Of a DNA stretch of 33,754 nt, positions 1 through 7,325 are shown piece by piece. This stretch comes from Pyrodictiaceae archaeon (lineage in GTDB: Archaea; Thermoproteota; Thermoprotei_A; Sulfolobales; WANQ01). Every line of letters begins with the position of its first letter. The stretch's first letter is position 1. Under the pieces are notes generated by a model. It was not told the DNA's origin, searched no databases, and saw nothing but the letters and a program-made list of their open reading frames with translations. The stretch covers positions 1-33,754 of the forward strand of contig WANQ01000021.1 of NCBI GenBank assembly GCA_015521735.1, written 5' to 3'. A program made the position numbers and the translations under genes.

Positions 1-21
1 ATAGGATCCAAGGGATTGATT

Positions 22-1257
22 ATGGCTAACAATGTTAACAGTAGTTTTAGAGGATACCTTAAAAGTAAGGTTATATACAGGATATTTAGTAATACTGGAT
101 GGCCTGAGTGGATTGGAGGAATACTACTAGGACTAGTCAATATATTATTTGTTATATGGGCTCTAAAGCCATTTACTATCTATACGGGATACCTCAATTG
201 GGGTCGTAACATCTATTCTATGTTTGGAGTCCAAGTATTTGGTTTACCTAAGACTATTCCATTGTTTGAAAAAACAAGTGTAGGAGATATAGGATTATTC
301 ATTGGAGCATTCTTGGCAGCAATACTCTCTAATGAGTTTAGGATAAGGTTGCCCAATTCAAGACTAGACTATATTGAAGCAATAGCTGGAGGCCTTCTAA
401 TGGCTTTAGGCGTTGTTTTTGCTAGAGGTTGTAATTGGGGAGGTTTCTTCTCAGCCATAACAGTACTCAGTCTTCACGGCTACTTAATGTTTATAGGACT
501 ATTAATAGGAGGACTACTAGGCTCTATGTACATTAAATGGAGGGTAAGCTATGATGCTAAACGTTTAGAACTAGAACTAGATAAACTAGATACGGCTAAT
601 CCAGTTAATCCAGCTAGTAGTAGATTAAGACTACAGAAAATTACGGCTACAATACTCGTAATGCTATTATTAGCTATAGCTCTAACGACTTTTACCACGA
701 ATCCTAATGGTGACTTATATTTAGGTATACTATTATTTGGCATAATAGTTGGTATAGTTATTCAGAGGAGTAGATTCTGCTTTGCAACAGCATTTAGAGA
801 TATAGTACATGGGGGCGGAGAATTCCGTAGAAGCGTGAGATTACAGATAGGAATAGTACTTGGTATTATAGTTGGTGCTACTGGTGTATTTATACTAAAA
901 TATCAAGGAATAATTGATCCAATGCTATACGTAAAGTCTTCTAGTGTATTCAACATTTTAGGTGGTATACTATTTGGTTTAGGCATGGTTATAGCAGGTG
1001 GATGTGCTTCAGGTAGTTTGTGGAGAGCAGCTGAAGGGCACATTAAATTATGGGTAGCTCTAATAGCATCTGTTCTATCATATCCCGTATTTAAGACAGT
1101 AATCGAATCTAATGTTAAATGGATATTTGGTTCTCAAGTATCCTTAATAGACATTTTTGGATGGAGTGGCTCTATTCTATTTGTATACATATCTATGTTG
1201 GTTTGGCTCCTTGTAATACTATATTTAGACTATAGGAGGGGTGGTAGATATGGTTAA
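22..1257 (+). CDS. YeeE/YedE-family sulfur-compound permease
   Basis: Polytopic membrane protein of about 411 residues made of two YeeE/YedE-type repeats; the family imports thiosulfate or related sulfur (in some bacteria probably selenium) compounds. The repeats carry the family's conserved cysteines: RGCNWGG in the first half, then RFCFATAFRD and AGGCASG in the second, in the glycine-rich membrane segments where the transported sulfur species is thought to be handed along. An in-frame TTG lies at 16, but ATG 22 follows an AAGGG ribosome site (10-14) at a better distance. The gene overlaps tusA by 8 nt, so permease and sulfur carrier are translationally coupled. Family assignment is firm; thiosulfate versus another substrate is inference. 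Confidence 0.9.
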   Translation: MANNVNSSFRGYLKSKVIYRIFSNTGWPEWIGGILLGLVNILFVIWALKPFTIYTGYLNWGRNIYSMFGVQVFGLPKTIPLFEKTSVGDIGLFIGAFLAAILSNEFRIRLPNSRLDYIEAIAGGLLMALGVVFARGCNWGGFFSAITVLSLHGYLMFIGLLIGGLLGSMYIKWRVSYDAKRLELELDKLDTANPVNPASSRLRLQKITATILVMLLLAIALTTFTTNPNGDLYLGILLFGIIVGIVIQRSRFCFATAFRDIVHGGGEFRRSVRLQIGIVLGIIVGATGVFILKYQGIIDPMLYVKSSSVFNILGGILFGLGMVIAGGCASGSLWRAAEGHIKLWVALIASVLSYPVFKTVIESNVKWIFGSQVSLIDIFGWSGSILFVYISMLVWLLVILYLDYRRGGRYG

Positions 1258-1501
1258 ATTCATTGCTAAGTCAAGTAACAAGTATTTATTAGATGTTAGA
1301 GGACTAGTATGTCCTTATCCAGTAATCTATACACGTAAAGCATTGAGTAAGTTAAAGCCAGGTGACGAACTAGAGGTATTAACGGATAATCCACCATCAT
1401 GTGAGAATGTTCCAAGAGCTGTTAGAGAGGAAGGTCATGAAGTATTGGGAGTAGAACGTGTAGAGGAAGGAGTTTGGAGGATAATTATTAAGAAGAGGTG
1501 A
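1250..1501 (+). CDS. tusA: TusA-family sulfur carrier protein
   Basis: Small (83 aa) TusA/SirA/YedF-like protein. The signature LDVRGLVCPYPV contains the CPxP motif whose first Cys carries a persulfide. TusA proteins take sulfur from a donor and pass it on to tRNA thiolation, cofactor synthesis or dissimilatory sulfur enzymes. A GTG at 1241 is in frame, but the strong AGGAGGG at 1234-1240 directly abuts it and lies 9 nt before ATG 1250, so ATG 1250 is preferred. It overlaps the upstream permease and is followed 8 nt later by the SelD-like gene. YeeE-TusA coupling is well known and suggests TusA accepts sulfur from the imported compound. Confidence 0.93.
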   Translation: MVKFIAKSSNKYLLDVRGLVCPYPVIYTRKALSKLKPGDELEVLTDNPPSCENVPRAVREEGHEVLGVERVEEGVWRIIIKKR

Positions 1502-1509
1502 TTTCTTTA

Positions 1510-2943
1510 ATGTTTGAGGAGGTTCTTGAAAGAATAAAGTATTATAAGAAACTTGGTGTAAACCCGCTATCACTAGCTACTGGTTGTGCTGTAAAAGTAG
1601 ATTTACTAAGAGTAGTATATCCTGCATTAGGAGAACTAGTACCTAAGCTTAGAGAAAAGGGATTAGTAATAGCTCCTAGAGAAGATGCAGACATATTTCC
1701 TAGACCCAAAGATGGAGTAGAAATACATAGAAGAATATACAGTTTAGGTAAGAATACTAATGTTGACCCTAAGGAAATAAGGAGTATTAAGCCTAGTAGA
1801 GCTATAGTCTTAGTCCAAGTATATCAAAGATATGCTGATGAACCTGAAAAGTTTGCTGAACTAGTAGGCCCAGTTTATGAGAAAATAGCTGAATCACATG
1901 TACCAATACACATAGGTAAAGGTCACTCAATAGTAACGCCATTCAAGGAAGATCAGTTCATGATGGTGGACTTCATCAAGCCATTGAGTAGTGCTGTTGA
2001 AGGTTTTACTTTAGCTAACAACGATACAATACACATAATTGATCCTACAGATGATCCAGGAAGCTATAAACAAGTCTCTGGAGCACTAAGCAACACATTA
2101 AATGACCTATTCGTACTCGGTGCTTACGAGAATCTTAGACTAGCACTAGTGGTTAATGCGCCACTAGAAGAACTAGTTGATAAAATGATTAAACATGCAG
2201 AGAAATTTGCAAAAGAAGTAGAAGCTGAAATAGTAGACGTACCTTTACCTAAGAAAGGTAAACTGTTAATTGGTGCAACAGCACTAGCTGATACACTAAA
2301 GCATCCACCAGTATTCTATGATAAAGTTAAACCCGGAATGAAGTTAATAGCTACACGCCCCTTCGGTGAATTAGCTCCAATAAACGTATACATTGCATGT
2401 ATAATAGATGAATCAATAATAGGAGATCTAGAACAACAAGGATTAACAATAGAAGCACTAGAAAAGTATAAAGATGAAGCAGTAGAGACAATATCAAGAC
2501 CTAACAAGAAGGTAGCTAAAGTAATTAACAAATACCTACCAGAATACAATGAAGTATACCGTGAAGACGAGCACATAGCAGCTACAACAGATGTAACTGG
2601 TCCAGGAATATATGTTGTAAGAGAACTAGCTGAACAAACCAAGACAAAAATACTACTACATGATATACCATTACTATTCCCAGAAATATCCAGAATAGCT
2701 AGCTCACTATACCTTATACCAAATGCAACAGCAGGTACTAATGGAGCATTTGTAGTGATAGCACCAAATGAGATAGTAGATGACATACTAAGTGATCTTA
2801 AAGCAATTGGGTTAAATCCAGTAGTATTCGGTGAAGTAATTGATAAAGGGGAACCAGAAGTAATTGCTCCAAAGAAACTTAAAGAATACGTTGTTGATCG
2901 TAAAATACTATCGAAGTTTAAGATAGTAGAAGAGGTTAATTGA
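1510..2943 (+). CDS. SelD-like AIR-synthase-superfamily protein (selenophosphate synthetase paralogue)
   Basis: About 477 aa, longer than typical SelD (about 350). SelD/PurM-fold landmarks are readable: an N-terminal LATGCAVKVDL resembling the GxGCGCK catalytic loop of SelD (first Cys and Lys kept, second Cys changed to Val); DDPGSYKQV...SNTLNDLFVLG matching the SelD DDP...NALSDVYAMG metal/ATP segment; TTDVTGPG matching TDVTGFG; and GTNGAFVV in place of the TSGGLL loop. An extra stretch of over 100 residues separates the Cys/Lys loop from the first ATP-binding segment. ATG 1510 is preferred over GTG 1498 because GAGGTGA (1495-1501) lies 8 nt upstream of it. The neighbours are a YeeE permease and TusA, so the likely role is ATP-dependent activation of sulfur or selenium. 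The product is unknown; no selenocysteine machinery is visible here. Confidence 0.8.
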   Translation: MFEEVLERIKYYKKLGVNPLSLATGCAVKVDLLRVVYPALGELVPKLREKGLVIAPREDADIFPRPKDGVEIHRRIYSLGKNTNVDPKEIRSIKPSRAIVLVQVYQRYADEPEKFAELVGPVYEKIAESHVPIHIGKGHSIVTPFKEDQFMMVDFIKPLSSAVEGFTLANNDTIHIIDPTDDPGSYKQVSGALSNTLNDLFVLGAYENLRLALVVNAPLEELVDKMIKHAEKFAKEVEAEIVDVPLPKKGKLLIGATALADTLKHPPVFYDKVKPGMKLIATRPFGELAPINVYIACIIDESIIGDLEQQGLTIEALEKYKDEAVETISRPNKKVAKVINKYLPEYNEVYREDEHIAATTDVTGPGIYVVRELAEQTKTKILLHDIPLLFPEISRIASSLYLIPNATAGTNGAFVVIAPNEIVDDILSDLKAIGLNPVVFGEVIDKGEPEVIAPKKLKEYVVDRKILSKFKIVEEVN

Positions 2944-2944
2944 A

Positions 2945-3214
2945 TTGAAATGTACTAAAATAGTAGTGCATGGAGAAGTTCAAGGAGTAGGGTTTAGAAG
3001 ATACGTATGGTCCGTTGCTAAGAGGCTAGGGCTAAAAGGTTATGTTAAAAACCTTAGCAATGGTAGAGTAGAAATAGTAGTACAAGGAGACATTGAGGAC
3101 ATAGAGAAATTACTAAACAAAATACGTAGTACAAAAATCTTTACCATACAAGGTATAGAGCGTACTCTTATTGAATGTAATTCTTTTGATGACTTCGAAA
3201 TAATAGGATACTAA
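2945..3214 (+). CDS. acyP: acylphosphatase
   Basis: An 89-residue single-domain acylphosphatase, which hydrolyses carboxyl-phosphate mixed anhydrides in the cytosol. The signature is clear: VHGEVQGVGFRRYV with the phosphate-binding Arg, and GYVKNLSNGRVEIVVQGD with the catalytic Asn and the NGRVE motif. It starts at TTG 2945 one base after the SelD-like stop; the ATG at 2950 is out of frame. An AGAGGT ribosome site lies at 2931-2936. Tight coupling to an ATP-using SelD-like enzyme could mean it removes an acyl-phosphate or phospho-side-product, but that is inference; acylphosphatases also occur as housekeeping genes. Confidence 0.92.
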   Translation: MKCTKIVVHGEVQGVGFRRYVWSVAKRLGLKGYVKNLSNGRVEIVVQGDIEDIEKLLNKIRSTKIFTIQGIERTLIECNSFDDFEIIGY

Positions 3215-3237
3215 GTTACTCATAGGGGAATGATGTC

Positions 3238-3729
3238 ATGGTAAAATTCTATTGGATTATAAAGAAAAAACTTGCAGTAGTATCAGTACCATTAGATGAA
3301 GAAGACTTGAATACCGTAGTGGAAAACGGTATTAAGGCCATGGTTTCACTATACAACATCGCAGATATTTCAGCAACTTGGAATAGTCTAGAAGAGCTAC
3401 TTAGTAAAATAAAGGAGCGAGGCATAGAATTAATATCTTACCCAGTACTTAGTGGAAGAGCTCCTCCAGTAGAAAAAGCATTAGAATTGGTAAGATGGAT
3501 TGACTCAAAAATAAATGAGTTAAAACCAGTAGCTATAGGATGTAGAAGAGGTTGGGGACGAGGAGGATCATTAGCTGCAGCATACCTTGTATATAAAGGC
3601 TATGAACCTAGAGAAGCCGTAGAATATGTCTCTAAGCTTGCAGAAGAACATGGAGAAGAAGCTATGGAAACTGAAGAACAACTATTATTACCATATAAGT
3701 TATGGGAACTCGTTAAGAATAATAGATAG
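3238..3729 (+). CDS. Cx5R protein phosphatase (DSP/PTP-like)
   Basis: A 163-residue protein with a cysteine-phosphatase P-loop near residues 100-110: GCRRGWGRGG, i.e. C102-x5-R108, followed by a helix like that of archaeal dual-specificity phosphatases (SLAAAYLVYKGYEPREAVE). It would dephosphorylate Tyr/Ser/Thr or another phosphate ester. The usual His before the Cys is Gly, and the usual Ser/Thr after the Arg is Gly; both normally help thiolate chemistry. ATG 3238 follows AGGGGAATGA. It is the last gene of the permease-tusA-selD-like unit, 23 nt after acylphosphatase, and converges with the iron permease. Fold confident, substrate unknown. Confidence 0.8.
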   Translation: MVKFYWIIKKKLAVVSVPLDEEDLNTVVENGIKAMVSLYNIADISATWNSLEELLSKIKERGIELISYPVLSGRAPPVEKALELVRWIDSKINELKPVAIGCRRGWGRGGSLAAAYLVYKGYEPREAVEYVSKLAEEHGEEAMETEEQLLLPYKLWELVKNNR

Positions 3730-3740
3730 TGGCATATCCT

Positions 3741-4592
3741 TTAGCTTACCTTTCTATAAGCTCTAACTATTACTGTCAATGCTATAGCTAGGTAAGAAAA
3801 TTGAGCAATCATTCTAAGTAGCTCCATTTCAGTAGTATAACCCACTAGAACAGATAGAATAGAACCTACGACACCCTCCTCACTAAAGGGATTACTTGGA
3901 TCTAAGTTAATACTATAAACTTTTTCTCCAAGCAAGCCTAAACTTAGCCCAGAATCCTCTACATATTCTATTAGCTCATGTATGCCGTAACCCAGTATTC
4001 CACTGGCAATGAATACTAAGAGAATACTAGTTACATAGAAGAACGTTCTTATGTTCATTCTAATACTGTAATGTAGTAGAAAGTAGGATAACAATAATAC
4101 TGAGATTACTCCGAAAGCTAAGCCCATCAATGTACTAGCTATGTCACGTAGCAATAGTGGAGCCATGAATAAAACTGTTTCAACACCCTCTCTAAATACT
4201 ACTATAAAACCTAAAGTAGCCATACCTAAATAGAGACTTCTTCTCCGACGGACACGTGATTCTATTTCTCTTTCTATTTCATGTCTTATCCTGGGGCCCT
4301 TAATGGTCATCCAGTAAATTACACTAGTAAGTACTAGTACAGCTATGAAAGCACTAATGAATTCTACAAGAGCTTTATTAATGGTTTCTATAGCTATTGA
4401 AAACACTACGTGTACTATAATACCAAGGACAATGCTTGAGACTACAGCAGTTATACCCCCGGCTACTACTGGTTTTACTAATAATGATCTACCAGTTTTC
4501 TTTAGATAACCAATTATTATCACGGTAATTAGTAGTGCTTCAAATGCTTCTCTAAACGATATTATGAATGAAGCTATCACTTCTATCTCCAA
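3741..4592 (-). CDS. FTR1-family high-affinity iron permease
   Basis: A 283-residue membrane protein with about seven hydrophobic segments and two FTR1 iron-binding motifs: REAFE (residues 14-18) in the first helix and REGVE (134-138) in the fourth. Each is an RExxE motif whose glutamates carry iron across the cytoplasmic membrane. The frame opens at TTG 4592, but a GTG at 4580 has GGAG just upstream and yields a start closer to the family norm (MIASFIISFREAFE), so the true start is uncertain. No partner oxidase or periplasmic lipoprotein gene is adjacent. A TATA-like TTTATTAA lies at about 4614-4621 and a perfect inverted repeat at 4624-4640, suggesting metal-dependent control. Confidence 0.9.
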   Translation of the reverse strand: MEIEVIASFIISFREAFEALLITVIIIGYLKKTGRSLLVKPVVAGGITAVVSSIVLGIIVHVVFSIAIETINKALVEFISAFIAVLVLTSVIYWMTIKGPRIRHEIEREIESRVRRRRSLYLGMATLGFIVVFREGVETVLFMAPLLLRDIASTLMGLAFGVISVLLLSYFLLHYSIRMNIRTFFYVTSILLVFIASGILGYGIHELIEYVEDSGLSLGLLGEKVYSINLDPSNPFSEEGVVGSILSVLVGYTTEMELLRMIAQFSYLAIALTVIVRAYRKVS

Positions 4593-4613
4593 GAAAGTTA
4601 TACTTGTCTAAAA

Positions 4614-4640
4614 GTTAATAAACCTATAACTCTGTTATAG
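4614..4640 (-). promoter_or_regulatory. FTR1 promoter with an adjoining inverted repeat (candidate operator)
   Basis: Reading toward the iron permease, a TATA-like element sits at about 4614-4621. Directly upstream is a perfect 7-bp inverted repeat, CTATAAC (4624-4630), TCT, GTTATAG (4634-4640). A dyad next to TATA/BRE is where archaeal regulators block or recruit TBP/TFB. The half-site GTTATAG recurs at 4728-4734, near the opposite promoter. Regulator identity is not visible. Confidence 0.45.
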
Positions 4641-4710
4641 ATACTTAAGACAACTCAAAGTATACTTCCCCGTTAAATACTGTAATAGCTAATAAAGCCT
4701 CTATGCAGGA

Positions 4711-4722
4711 AAAATATAAATA
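4711..4722 (+). promoter_or_regulatory. TATA box of the glycyl-radical enzyme operon
   Basis: An AAAATATAAATA element lies about 60 nt upstream of the ATG at 4777 and predicts a start near 4743, giving a leader of about 35 nt that contains GGGGT (4765-4769) as ribosome site. A GTTATAG half-site, also found in the dyad at 4624-4640, lies just downstream of the TATA. Confidence 0.6.
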
Positions 4723-4776
4723 ACTGGGTTATAGGTATAGTGTATTACATGTAGTGATGTTTCTGGGGTAGTATTT

Positions 4777-6387
4777 ATGAAGACAAGAAGAGTTATTTCC
4801 TATGAAAAGGAGCCCACGGCTATCCAGCATGCTAAGCTTACTGGAAGTGTTGCTGAGAAAGCACTTAGTATTATTAGATCTAGAAGTCTCACCTATCAAC
4901 AAAAACTTAGAGCATTAGCAAAGGTAGCTGAAGACTCTATACCTTATCCCGAATTATCAGATCATACATTAAAGTTAATGAAGGAGGGAATACTACACGA
5001 TCTTGATGAAGGACATGCACCCTATAGACCAAGATATATACTACCAGACTACATGAAGCTCATTGAGAATGGCTCAAAGTTTCTTGAAATAGAACCACCT
5101 AAAAACATGTATGATGCTATAGGAGCATTAATATCTATGTACGCTAATGTTCCATCAATTACAAGTTACCCCGTATACCTCGGTGATATCGACAAGCTCT
5201 TACAACCATTTGTTAAGACTGTAAGTAGCTCTGAATTAGTGAATCTCCTAATAATGTTTTGGAGAATTATTGATAGAATGCTTCCTGACGCCTTTGTTCA
5301 CGCCAACTTGTCGCCAAATGACAATATTATAACACGTAAGCTCCTCGATATAGAGTTGAAGGTTAAACAAGTAGTCCCTAATCTTACACTAAAATTTGAT
5401 CTAGAACATACTCCCCGTGACCTAGTCATTAAAGCTATAGTAAATGCATTACATCTATCTAAACCTTACCTTGTAAACGATATACTTGTTAGAAAAGACT
5501 GGCCACAGGGGTACGGCGTAGCTAGTTGTTATAACATTTTACCATATGCTGGTGGCAGCTTTACACTCATAAGGGTAAACCTTTACAGAATAGCAACTAA
5601 ATACAATGGAGACATAGACTTAATATTAAATGAAGGTATACCTGAAGTAGTAAAAGCTGCAGCAGAACTAGTAGAAGCTAGAACATCATTTATAGTTGAG
5701 GAAAGCGGATTCTTTGAAACATCATTTCTAGTTAACGAGGAGTTCATATACGAAGATAATTTTACAGCAATGTTCGGAATCTATGCTTTAGCTGAAGCAC
5801 TAGAATACATAGCTAAAGCTAATAACTTGAAAGGAGAATACGGCTACGATGAAGAGGTTAATAAGATAGCTATAAACATTATAGAGAAACTATACAATGA
5901 GGTAGAAAAATACCATATAAAATACCTTAAAGCTAGTAATGGTAAAATGGTACTCCACTCACAAGCAGGAATAAGTACTGACAAGGAGACACCAGGTATA
6001 AGGGTAAAGTATGGTAAAGAACCTCACCCATACGATTACGTAGAATTATTATCAATAATGCATAAATACATCAAAGCTGGTACAAGCGAAATATTCACAT
6101 TCAATCAAACAGCAAGACACAACCCAGAAGCAGTATACGATATAGTTGTAGGGGCATTCAAGAAGGGCATGAAGTTCTTCTCAATAACTAGTACATTCAG
6201 TGAATTCATTAGAGTTACAGGCTATCTAATAAAGAAGGAGGATTTAGAGAAGTTCAAGGAAGGCAAAGTTGCTAGACACGATACAGCATATCTTGGTGCT
6301 GAAGCAGTGATTAACCAGAGAGCTCTTTCAAGAAGACCACTAGGCTTAGATGAACTATTTAAACTAGGTCTTAGGGTAACTCAATGA
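4777..6387 (+). CDS. YjjI-like glycyl-radical enzyme
   Basis: A 536-residue protein resembling the YjjI family (DUF3029) of glycyl-radical enzymes, not pyruvate formate-lyase or NrdD proper. The C-terminal radical loop reads EFIRVTGYL, placing the radical on Gly482. A single cysteine exists in the whole protein, Cys251 in GVASCYNILPY, exactly where glycyl-radical enzymes carry the thiyl-radical Cys mid-barrel. The absence of a C-terminal zinc-binding Cys set argues against class III ribonucleotide reductase. ATG 4777 has GGGGT upstream. The stop overlaps the activase start (ATGA). Family reaction is not known to me, so no substrate is given. The enzyme would be inactivated by oxygen, which fits an anaerobe. 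Confidence 0.85.
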   Translation: MKTRRVISYEKEPTAIQHAKLTGSVAEKALSIIRSRSLTYQQKLRALAKVAEDSIPYPELSDHTLKLMKEGILHDLDEGHAPYRPRYILPDYMKLIENGSKFLEIEPPKNMYDAIGALISMYANVPSITSYPVYLGDIDKLLQPFVKTVSSSELVNLLIMFWRIIDRMLPDAFVHANLSPNDNIITRKLLDIELKVKQVVPNLTLKFDLEHTPRDLVIKAIVNALHLSKPYLVNDILVRKDWPQGYGVASCYNILPYAGGSFTLIRVNLYRIATKYNGDIDLILNEGIPEVVKAAAELVEARTSFIVEESGFFETSFLVNEEFIYEDNFTAMFGIYALAEALEYIAKANNLKGEYGYDEEVNKIAINIIEKLYNEVEKYHIKYLKASNGKMVLHSQAGISTDKETPGIRVKYGKEPHPYDYVELLSIMHKYIKAGTSEIFTFNQTARHNPEAVYDIVVGAFKKGMKFFSITSTFSEFIRVTGYLIKKEDLEKFKEGKVARHDTAYLGAEAVINQRALSRRPLGLDELFKLGLRVTQ

Positions 6388-7145
6388 GAAAAAACAATAA
6401 AACTAGAAGCAGCCATGAAGCACTAGTTGCAGGAATAGTACCTTCAAGCTTTGTTGACGGTCCAGGTAACAGACTCGTAGTATTCCTACAGGGATGTAAT
6501 TTAAGATGCATCTACTGCCAAAACCCAGAAACCTGGGATCCAACAGGTAAGAAGAATCCATTATGCATTAAGGTTAGCCTAGAGGAACTTCTTAGAGTAG
6601 TTAACAAGTATATTGACTTTATATCAGGGATAACATTTAGTGGTGGAGAACCACTACTACAGTGGAGATTCATAAGAGAGTTTTCACGGAAATTCAAGAG
6701 CTTACATCCAGATAAGACAATAATAGTTGACTCAAACATAGATGTAGAGTCATCAATTTTAATTGAAGTAAGCAAATACGTTGACTACTTTACACCTGAT
6801 ATAAAGGCTCCTAACCCAGAACTTTATAGGAAAGTAACTGGTGGGCTAGGCAATTTTACTAGAATGATCAGCAATCTCAAGTTACTGGATAGTATGGGTA
6901 AGATTTATGAAGTAAGATTACCTATAATACCAACTATAACTGATAGTGAGGAAGTATTTAATGAATGGATAAATATTCTAAAAGAGCATGTTAATAGTAA
7001 CGTCAGGTTAAGAATAATAAAATTTAGACCTCATGGTGTAGCAAACAGTTTTCTTAAAAACAAAACAGTTAATGAGGAAGTAGTTAAGAACCTTATAAAC
7101 ATGCTTAAAATCAATGGTTTTACTAACATAGTCTACCTAGGCTAA
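6384..7145 (+). CDS. radical-SAM glycyl-radical-enzyme activase
   Basis: A 253-residue activating enzyme with the radical-SAM cluster motif CNLRCIYC (Cys38, 42, 45) preceded by FVDGPGNRLVVFLQG, and the SAM-binding SGGEPLLQ. The family uses a [4Fe-4S] cluster and S-adenosylmethionine to abstract hydrogen from the glycyl-radical Gly, here Gly482 of the preceding gene. It lacks the extra eight-cysteine ferredoxin insert seen in larger activases, including E. coli YjjW: only one further Cys, in NPLCIK, follows the motif. The ATG overlaps the enzyme's stop by 4 nt, so the pair is coupled. Role confident; partner assignment rests on adjacency. Confidence 0.9.
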   Translation: MRKNNKTRSSHEALVAGIVPSSFVDGPGNRLVVFLQGCNLRCIYCQNPETWDPTGKKNPLCIKVSLEELLRVVNKYIDFISGITFSGGEPLLQWRFIREFSRKFKSLHPDKTIIVDSNIDVESSILIEVSKYVDYFTPDIKAPNPELYRKVTGGLGNFTRMISNLKLLDSMGKIYEVRLPIIPTITDSEEVFNEWINILKEHVNSNVRLRIIKFRPHGVANSFLKNKTVNEEVVKNLINMLKINGFTNIVYLG

Positions 7146-7285
7146 TCCAAGCTAATAATCTCCACAAATGTTCTCCTCATTATTTATGCAGGCTCAATTC
7201 CTTCTTGGGTACTAGTTCTTTTCTTAGTTTCAGTCTTTAGCTTATCCAGGGTTATGGAGTAGTATAAGCCTTGTTTAGAGTAACG

Positions 7286-7295
7286 CTTATATATG
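7286..7295 (+). promoter_or_regulatory. TATA box for the M24-fold gene
   Basis: CTTATATATG about 36-40 nt before the GTG at 7326 predicts a start near 7316, giving a very short leader. The rest of 7146-7325 holds no gene; T-rich stretches at about 7195-7232 may end the upstream transcript. Confidence 0.55.
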
Positions 7296-7325
7296 CTGGT
7301 TTCCAATATGACACGCGGAATATAG

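Noticed and set aside
2316-2786. 156-residue minus-strand frame inside the SelD-like gene
   Set aside because: Low-complexity Ser/Ile-rich antisense shadow of a gene with clear family motifs.
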